64,000 nt of DNA from Alisma plantago-aquatica (lineage: Eukaryota > Streptophyta > Magnoliopsida > Alismatales > Alismataceae). Both the position numbers and the translations under genes were made by a program. Positions 57,036 to 64,000 of the stretch are shown in pieces. The notes beneath the pieces were generated by a model. The model was not told the DNA's origin and did no database searches. It saw only the letters and a list, made by a program, of their open reading frames with translations. Each line of letters starts with the position of its first letter. Positions within the stretch are counted from its first letter, which is position 1. Location of the stretch: contig OY856413.1 of the NCBI GenBank assembly GCA_963693085.1, positions 546,026,879 to 546,090,878 of the forward strand. The letters run 5' to 3'.

Positions 57036-59050
57036 ATTCACCTATTAAAATAATTGCAATTCATTCATAATTAATGTCAAACTCAATTTTTATGGTTTTA
57101 TGGTTCATTACAAACTAATGGGAATTCAATATGAAAACAAGCTTCAAAACCATATTATTGTTCCTTATTTCATTATCTTTCCAATGAGTATTTTTCCAAA
57201 ATTTTCTGATTAACACGTAATTTGTTATTATATTTCAAAGGATTGACCAATAACAAAGTGAGAAAAAATCATGCTGGCAATTTTGTCCAAAGAAAAACTG
57301 CTTAGCTGGAAATGATCAATGACCATACGTCCCAAAGGCCACAACTGTGGTTTACCCTGATGGTTGACCCAAAATGGGGGGTGAAAAGACAACTTCCCCC
57401 CACAACGTGGCAGAGCTACATGAAATCCAAGGGCAAAATGGAGAAGTTAAAGACAAGTATCTTATTCTTCTCAAGCATCAGGCAAGAGAAGCTCAAATTG
57501 GATCCAACTTGAGATCAAAACATAATCATAGGAAAAACCTCAACAAACAAGCAATGTCATCGAGTTCCCAAAGTGCTCCTGAGGCTGGCGATCCTTGACT
57601 TGGGTCATGGGGTGGATGGAGGATTTATCTCACCTCTCTTAATGAGAACATGAGGGGCCATGACCTAAAGCATAAACAATGGACGATCCAAGTGAAATAA
57701 AGATTTCAAGGATTTTAGGAAATCAATTTGATCTTAGTTTAATCAAACACTAATGAGGCCACTCAATAGAAAACTCAAGCATCACTGAGATAGGGAAACG
57801 TGCAAAGAAGGACTAGAAAGGGGAAAACAAGAAATACCCCTTTGAGATGAAATCAAATCCGATAAGAGCTTCGTCAAGGTCCAAGATACATGAACCCTAC
57901 TCCACCAATTTTCTAGAACCTATGAACTCTCCACCCCATTTTGATATCTAAAAGTAGGTAGTCCAAGAGCGTAGGCAACACTTACCCATACCACATTGAA
58001 AATAGTGTTCGTTGGAACTCCCACATATGGTATGAAGGTTTTGAGGGCTTAAGTATATACAGAGGAAGCATTGGGATGGCCGAGAGTCCTGATGGTGCTT
58101 GGAATAGGGGAAGAGAGAGGGGTACTTATCGACCGTGGATTTTGGGGCATGGAATCCCACCATGTTAGGGATGAAAAGGTTCAGGAGGATGATGGGATGG
58201 TGAGGGAGGTTTTGACTACTACTCGGATTTGCTAATGTGATAAATTAGAAGGGGAAAAGTATTAGGGTATTCTAGAGTCCATGGAGTGTTGGACTTTGAG
58301 TGAAGGAAACAACATATTCGACTGTAGAGGGATCTACAACCCTGAGTCTAACCGAGACTGGGTTCAAGCTCTGTGTGGTAGAAAAAACCAATGCAACTAT
58401 AGGGAACATCATCGTATAAATAAAATTATCTATTAATTAGGGTTTCAAACTATATTGACTCTTTCCTAAATGTTTAGATGGACAAATGAGCTCAATTTCA
58501 CCTCAGATTTTGACCATCAACATATTTTAGAGTCTAGTTCAGTCTTAAACTATTATCTTCCTAATTTGACAATCAATTTATGAAGGGTTATCTTAAGATA
58601 CGTATAGATTGATAAAGTACTTAATTAGGTTTCCTAATCAATTAGTGGCCAAAAAGAGTCCATTTGTCAACCTATTTCAAAATCAATTTCTATTAGTTAG
58701 GGTTTTCCCCATTATGTGAGGATTGTCAAGTTATGGAGGAGAGAGAAAGAGTGAAATTTATTTATTTTATATGTATTGACTCGTTTATGCTTAAAGGCTA
58801 AGAAAGAATATGTATTTCATTTTCCTTATCCTTGTATCTTATTTCATAGATAATTATTAATGTATGTGGGATAATTTCATCAAAGGCCAAGGTTTGAAAT
58901 AAAATTTTGAACTTTTATTAGAATTATAATCTTACTTCAACCAAATTATGGGATGTTATAATTGTAAAACATAGAAAAAAAATATCTAAAGATGCACATG
59001 CTCTCTAAGAGTTTGCAAGATATTTTATTGAATTAGCATAGATCCACAAC
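57036..59050 (+). other. Leader and possible decayed gag of the plus-strand Tat-like element
   Basis: About 2 kb. A short plus-strand frame at 57374-57598 (AELHEIQGQNGEVKDK, LILLKHQAREAQI) looks like a coiled-coil gag start but has no firm match. No zinc knuckle. The rest has stops in all frames. I see no other gene. Confidence 0.3.
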
Positions 59051-59051
59051 G

Positions 59052-59920
59052 ATGATAATGCCGAGTTTGAAGACATCCCATGACAAAGGAGCTCAACCTT
59101 CTCATATAGAAGATGAGACAATTACAATGAATCTCAGTTCATCCTCCAAGCCATGCAAATTCAAAATAGGGGCACATCTACCACAAGATATCAAAGACAA
59201 ACTGATAGAGCTTCTACGCCACTACGCTGATGTGTTCACATGGAGCTACTCTGATATGGCTCAGTTGGATGAGGAAATCATAGTTCATCAAATACCTATC
59301 ACCCAAAACATTTTCCTTATCAAGCAGAAGGCTAGGTGGCTAAGGCCAAAATGGAGCCTCAAGATCATAGAGGAAGTTTAGAAGTAGTATAGTGTTGATT
59401 TCTTACAGCCAGTCAGCTATACTACGTGGCTTGACAACATTGTACCAGTACCAAAGAAGGATGACCACACACAAATGTGCGTGAACTACTATAACCCTAA
59501 TAAATCATCTCCAATAGATGACTTTCCACTTCCACATGTAGACATACTTGTTAACAACACAACCGTCCATGCACTACTCAATTTCATGGACAAATTCTCC
59601 AGTTGCAACTAATTAAATACAACCATAAATGATAAAGAGAAGACATCTTCATCACATATTGGGGAGTATTCTTCTATCATGTCATACTATTTGGTTTCAA
59701 TAATGTTGGAGCCACATATCAAAGGCAATGGTCACCCTGTTTCATGACACGATGCACAAGGAGGCGAAGGTTTACATGGATGACATGATTCCCAAAGATA
59801 AGAGTCTGAAAGACCACATCACCAATATCAAGAATCTATTTCAATGAATACAAAGATTCTCCCTATGCCTAAATCCATCTAAATGCACGTTTTGGGTTAC
59901 ATATGGTAACTTACTAGGGT
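59052..59920 (+). pseudogene. Tat-like reverse transcriptase relic, plus strand
   Basis: The 109-codon frame reads KIGAHLPQDIKDKLIELLRH, YADVFTWSYSDMAQLDEEII, VHQIPI and RPKWSLKIIEEV, the start of Tat-lineage RT (usual reading ADVFAWS..DMPG.D..I..H.L and RP....I..EV). It continues in other frames: DNIVPVPKKDDHTQMCVNY, DDFPLPHVDILV, then GEGLHG with an active-site region decayed (near 59770-59790 the DNA reads VYMDDM in one frame). Stops and frameshifts throughout. Confidence 0.85.
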
Positions 59921-61180
59921 GCATTCAGTCAGAGAGGAATCAATGTCGACCATGGGAAGGCTCAAGCTATCTGGGAGATACCCTTATGCGAAATATAGAA
60001 GGAGATATGAGGATTTATTGGTCATCTCTAATACATCATCCACTCCATTGCTAAACTCAAACCTATCTGTGATCCCATTTTTAAGATACTCAAGAAGAAC
60101 TCAAACTCGAGGTGGAACAAGGCATTCTAAAAGCTTAAGAATACCTCAACAATCCTTCAATATTGAGGTTGATGGTGCTAGGATACCCTCTCATCCTTTT
60201 CCAATCTATCCATGAAACATAGATGGAAGGAGTCCTAACTCAAGCCACAACCAATGGAGAGCATGCTATGTACTACCTTTCAAAGAAGTTCAATGATAGT
60301 ACAATTGAGAAATATTTTCTAGCCTTGGTCCATGAAACAAGGATTTCAAACCTCCAACAAATGGTGTATCCTCTATATCTAATCTCCAAGAATGACCACC
60401 TGTGCTATTTGTGCAATTGCCCTACCTTAAATGTCTGATGTGACAAGTGGAAAGTAATGCTATCAATGTTTGACATCACCTATCTACTAATGAAGACATT
60501 CAAAACACCAACTCTAGCCAATCAATTAGAAGATGCCCCACTCCCTAAAGAAGTGACACATGAGTACAAGTTTCCCAATGAATACACGTGGATAATCAAT
60601 ACATCAGATGTGTTTGTTCATACAATTCTAGATGTATGGCCAATCTTCTTTGATAGATCTATGAATCATAAAGGGGCCAACATAGGAGTGGTCCACTATA
60701 ACCCTTAAGGAGATCAAATACCATTAGCAAGATGATTGGAGTTCAATGCCACTAATAATGTGGCCGAGTATGAAGTTGGCATCTTAGAACTCCATATCAC
60801 TTGGAAGTTCGGGGCACATCACTTACAAGTCTTTCGAAACTCCCTCCTAGTAATATCTCAAGTCTATAACAAGTGGTAGGTGTGCCATCAGAACCTAATT
60901 CCATATATGAACACATGGGTTGTATGGCTTGAGACTTCAAGCATGTCTCTTTCATTTCATCAAAAGGGAGCACAAGGCATTTGCTAACACACTGGAAACC
61001 GTCACTTCCACGATCAACATCCAAGGGAACCAAACTTTAACCTTTGAGACTCAAATGCTCTCTCAGGCCACCTACTGCATGGTTATCAACATCGCACCTA
61101 GAAACAAAGAAAAGGATTGGTTCCACATGATCAAGGCATATATAAAAAATCAAGATATCCTTGAGAACCTCTCCTAGTGA
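59920..61180 (+). pseudogene. Tat-like RNase H relic, plus strand
   Basis: Pieces in order: GEHAMYYLSKKFNDSTIEKY (60250-60310), PLYLISKNDHLCYL, KWKVMLSMFDITYLL, then FFDRSMNHKGANIGVV (60649-60700), EFNATNNVAEYE (60738-60773) and KREHKAFANTLETV (60970-61010). The last are the RNase H domain (DGS..., N.AEYEA... and E...ADALA-type) as arranged in the Tat lineage, which has an extra RNase H. In FFDRS the catalytic DGS motif reads DRS. Interrupted by several stops. Confidence 0.8.
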
Positions 61181-61379
61181 GAGCAGTAGGTGCTCAAATG
61201 ACAAGCCATATTATATGTCCTAGGAGAACAATAGATATGCCACAAATCCTACAACTAGATTCTCCTTCAATTTTTTGAGAAGATAGAAGAAAAACTCTCA
61301 TAAAGAAGGCTTATACAGGATAATGCAACACACATATGAACAAACTCATGCTAGCCAAGAAAATACATCTCTAGGGGTA

Positions 61380-61990
61380 CTATAGGTACACCATAGAGAC
61401 AGACTATTGTCAATACGATTGTAAATGATGCGCCTAAAAAATCCATGGTGATTACCTTCGTTCATCCACCAATGAACTGTACAACATGGTCATGCCTTGG
61501 TCATTGTTAACTTGGGGAATCAACATAATCAAGAAAATCAATCCTAAGGCATCAAATAGGAATTGCTTTGTTCTAGTTGCCATCAATTACTTCACCAAAT
61601 GGATAGAAGCAGTGTTCATCATCGATCTGTCAGCTCAACAAGTCATCAAGTTCCTCAAGAACAACACCATAAGTTGTACAAGATTCTACACAAGATCTTC
61701 TCTGACAACAATACAACCTTCATCACCAAGATAGTCAGACAGTATCTGAGGTCTTTGGGTATTGAACATCACCTTACTGGACCCAAATGAATGGAGCCAT
61801 AAAATCTGCCAATAAGTACATGATTAAGATTCTAAAGGAGACAACCAACTATCATGCCAACTAGGATGAACATCTCCCAGTGGCTCTATGGGCATATCTC
61901 AATTCTATTAGAGCTTGCATGAGAACCACATTATATTCTCTAGTGTAAGGAATGAAGGCGGTTTTTCTAGTTGAGGTTTAGATCCCTTCA
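61380..61990 (+). pseudogene. Tat-like integrase relic, plus strand
   Basis: The frame from 61486 reads LTWGINIIKKINPKASNRNC, FVLVAINYFTKWIEAVFI, followed by QQVIKFLKNN (61534-61660); in other frames SDNNTTFITKIV, RQYLRSLGIEHHLT and RACMRTTLYS follow. The usual core is WG.D..G...PAS....FILVAIDYFTKW.EA, where the first D has become N (WGINI, AINYF). The element stops near 61985, after a decayed EAVLP.E..IP-type end. Confidence 0.85.
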
Positions 61991-62339
61991 CTTTTGATGA
62001 AGCCCTATTTTAGGGTTCCATCTTGTGTCTTTTTGCATCTTAATCACATCTAAATAAGTTAGATTGCAAGTTAATTCCCTCAATATGCATATTTCTATCA
62101 AATGCTCTTATGGATGTTCTTTGCATGATTTTTAGGTACTTTGACCATGCCTTGGATGGATGAGAGAGAATCAAGGTGTTCTAGGATTCCTCCACCCATG
62201 GAGGGGTCCAAAGAAGGCCCTAAAGCTCCCTCAACCTACCCCTAGTGGCTAAGAGTCAAACTTAAGCAAAGAATTCCATGGATCATGATGTTTGAAGCTC
62301 AAAGTGCAAGCAAAGCTCCCAACATGGCTGTAATGACAC

Positions 62340-62730
62340 GGAATGACCATGCTGCAAATGAAGAAATCGTAGGAAAATGTTAGTTTTCTATAGAAAATCC
62401 TCCACTATGGTCGTTCTACCACCTGCCCACCACGATCGTGCTACCTAGCATGGCCATTCTGCATATCACCCACCATGGCTGTGTTGCCACCTGCCCACCA
62501 CGATCGTGCTACCCAGTACGGCCATGCAACATATCACCCACCACGGTCGTGCTACCTAGCTCCTAGCACAACCGTGCTACCAGCCTTCCAAGAGCTCAAA
62601 ATTCTGTCATAACTTTTGTCAATTTCCACCTCACCCATTCCATTCCACCACGGGTGTGCTGACCTCTACCCACCATGGTCGTGCTACCTAGCACGGTCGT
62701 GCAACCCAGCATGGTCGTGCAACATACAAC
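62340..62730. repeat. Dispersed 12-15 base near-palindromes in the 62.5-kb block
   Basis: Imperfect copies of GCACGGTCGTGC with A/G and C/T exchanges, spaced irregularly by 15-60 bases, often followed by TACC or AACC. Exchanges mostly fit CpG decay. Confidence 0.75.
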
Positions 62731-62795
62731 CCTAGCAACAGATTTGCAGTGCATTTCCTATTCTAACCCCCTCTTGACCTAGTGTCTCCCCACTA

Positions 62796-62806
62796 CCTAT
62801 ATATAC
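62796..62806 (+). promoter_or_regulatory. TATA-like word in the 62-63 kb LTR-like block
   Basis: CTATATATACA directly after the palindrome block; plus orientation. Confidence 0.4.
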
Positions 62807-63161
62807 ATGGGTGGTGGCTAGGGCATGAGGTTAGCCCTCATTAGCTACTATTACTTCCCTCCACCTACTCTAGAGCATTCATTGCCTCCTTCCTTGTATT
62901 CAAGCCAGCCACCCACCATATTCACCTCATTTCCACCATAGAAACCTAATTTTCTAGGTTTTCTACCATAATCCCCTTCATTTCCATGCCCTTCACCCAT
63001 ATTGGAGGAGGGAGGTCATTCTATAGTATCTAGTAGGTGAAGAAGAAGAAGCTACTTTGAGATCCATGGAGTCCTATCCCCTTCTTCTCATTTCTTTTAT
63101 CTTTTCTTTGAGAATGTCTAGATAAGCCCCTAGTGGTGGGATGTTTGGGATTAAAATGTGA

Positions 63162-63172
63162 CTTTGATACCA
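63162..63172 (-). other. Possible primer site and LTR edge at the window end
   Basis: The minus strand reads TGGTATCAAAG, and the plus strand continues TGTTGGGGGAAAATAAC from 63173. This is the same arrangement as the right LTR of element 1 (primer site against a TGTT LTR start). It could mark a minus-strand element whose LTR runs off the window end. Confidence 0.35.
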
Positions 63173-64000
63173 TGTTGGGGGAAAATAACTTGTAATGAAC
63201 ATAATTTCATTCTATGATGATTACCTCTTGCTTTTATCTCATTTCCCATTATCTTGCATGTGGTTTGTGCTTTTAAACATAAATTGCTTGTTTTTCGATG
63301 CTTGATGACACTTAGCTTCTAGGGGAAACTGGAATGTATCTGCCAATCTTTGGAATGGCTCCTAGGTCCAAATAGTGGATCCCTAGCTACACCCCTTTGT
63401 TCCTACATACATCTCCCTTCTTCTACAGGTGAGTGTGAGATCTAAGTAGCTAGTGTAAGTGTGATTAGTGCAATTTCCTAGAGTTTCCTAAAGGCTAGAT
63501 GGCAAGTAACATGAGGTGAAAAACTCCCTCTCGTTATAGAGGGACCACAAAAATACAAGTCTCATTAACCCTTATAAACTCCCTCCCGTTGTACATGTAA
63601 TTGTTTCTTACCTTCCAAGTTAAGAAAAATCATGAGCGGAATTATAACAAGAAAATCCAAAGGATATTTATTAGTTTAAACCCTTACCTATGTGTCTTCT
63701 TCTCTATCTCCAAATATTCTCTAATTTTAAACCATAATTCTAAAACATTGTAAATGTAGAACACATTCTAGTCTAACGGGAAGTACATGCCTACTAGAAT
63801 CTGACTTGAAATAGATTACAACTGTAAAAAAACCTCAAAATTAAGAGAAATTATGTGATGAAATCAAATTTCAAGAGACATTTAATCTCATTTAAAAATT
63901 ATCACTAAATTGTCCAAATTTGTGATGGTCATTGTGAGCACTAGTTTCATATCTAAGACCCATCCAAATTGTGGATATCTATCTATAGTCAAATTGAATA
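63173..64000 (-). other. Sequence after the possible LTR edge, unassigned
   Basis: About 0.8 kb without an ORF or recognisable repeat, reaching the window end. If the edge at 63173 is real, this is the end of an LTR; otherwise it is unassigned. Confidence 0.25.

Larger units (their letters stand above)
61990..63170 (+). repeat. LTR-like block with repeated GCACGGTCGTGC-type words
   Basis: After the integrase relic come about 1.2 kb without a gene. Between 62340 and 62730 at least ten imperfect copies of a short near-palindrome occur, such as CACGATCGTGCTACC, CACGGTCGTGCTACC and GCACGGTCGTGCAACC. A TATA-like CTATATATACATGGG (62796-62810) follows, then a pyrimidine-rich stretch. This looks like a plus-strand LTR promoter area. 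Its edges were not found. Confidence 0.5.

Overview
The window looks like intergenic DNA from a large, repeat-rich plant nuclear genome, probably an angiosperm. No convincing host gene, tRNA gene or intact retrotransposon polyprotein was found. Almost everything that can be identified is LTR-retrotransposon DNA. Most of it belongs to Ty3/gypsy lineages (Athila-like, Tat/Ogre-like and Del/Tekay-like chromoviruses), and all coding regions carry stops and frameshifts. A 5S-rRNA-bearing Cassandra-type TRIM and one poly(A)-tailed non-LTR retroposon are also present. CpG sites in the old elements often read TG or CA, as expected for long-methylated repeats. The species cannot be named from the sequence.

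The main structure is nesting. Three elements with very long LTRs (about 3.1-3.3 kb each) have paired LTRs, an initiator-Met-type primer binding site, a purine tract and 5-bp target duplications (one exact, two with a mismatch). Element 1 (319-10454, minus) has a 2-kb internal region without gag or pol. Its right LTR holds a 1.5-kb non-LTR retroposon with an exact 16-bp target duplication. Element 3 (19054-29712, minus) keeps only a trace of a chromovirus integrase C-terminus and sits inside an Athila-like element. That host's gag lies on the right (about 30.4-31.0 kb), its protease, RT, RNase H and integrase relics on the left (about 18.8-15.1 kb), and its primer site and LTR at 31.5 kb. Element 2 (37670-46511, plus) sits inside a minus-strand Tat/Ogre-like element. 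That host's gag lies at 46.5-47.3 kb, its protease region at 35.3-36 kb, and a probable 3.7-kb LTR at about 48.6-52.3 kb that contains three simple or tandem repeat tracts.

From 52.3 to 54.0 kb a second Athila-like pol fragment is split by a Cassandra-type TRIM (52527-53646). Its two 291-bp LTRs each carry a 5S rRNA-like sequence. Between its LTRs is a 215-bp inverted-repeat unit whose arms match the beginning of the element 3 LTR, followed by a second Met-type primer site. This is the most unusual structure in the window.

From 54 to 57 kb there is a plus-strand LTR whose end resembles the Athila-host LTR at 31.5 kb. A degenerate plus-strand Tat-type pol follows (59.0-62.0 kb). The last 2 kb hold LTR-like DNA with short repeated palindromic GCACGGTCGTGC-type words and a possible further LTR edge at 63.17 kb. 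Stretches with no assignable content are stated as such. The retrotransposons form one history of insertion into insertion, with no sign of a functional gene network.
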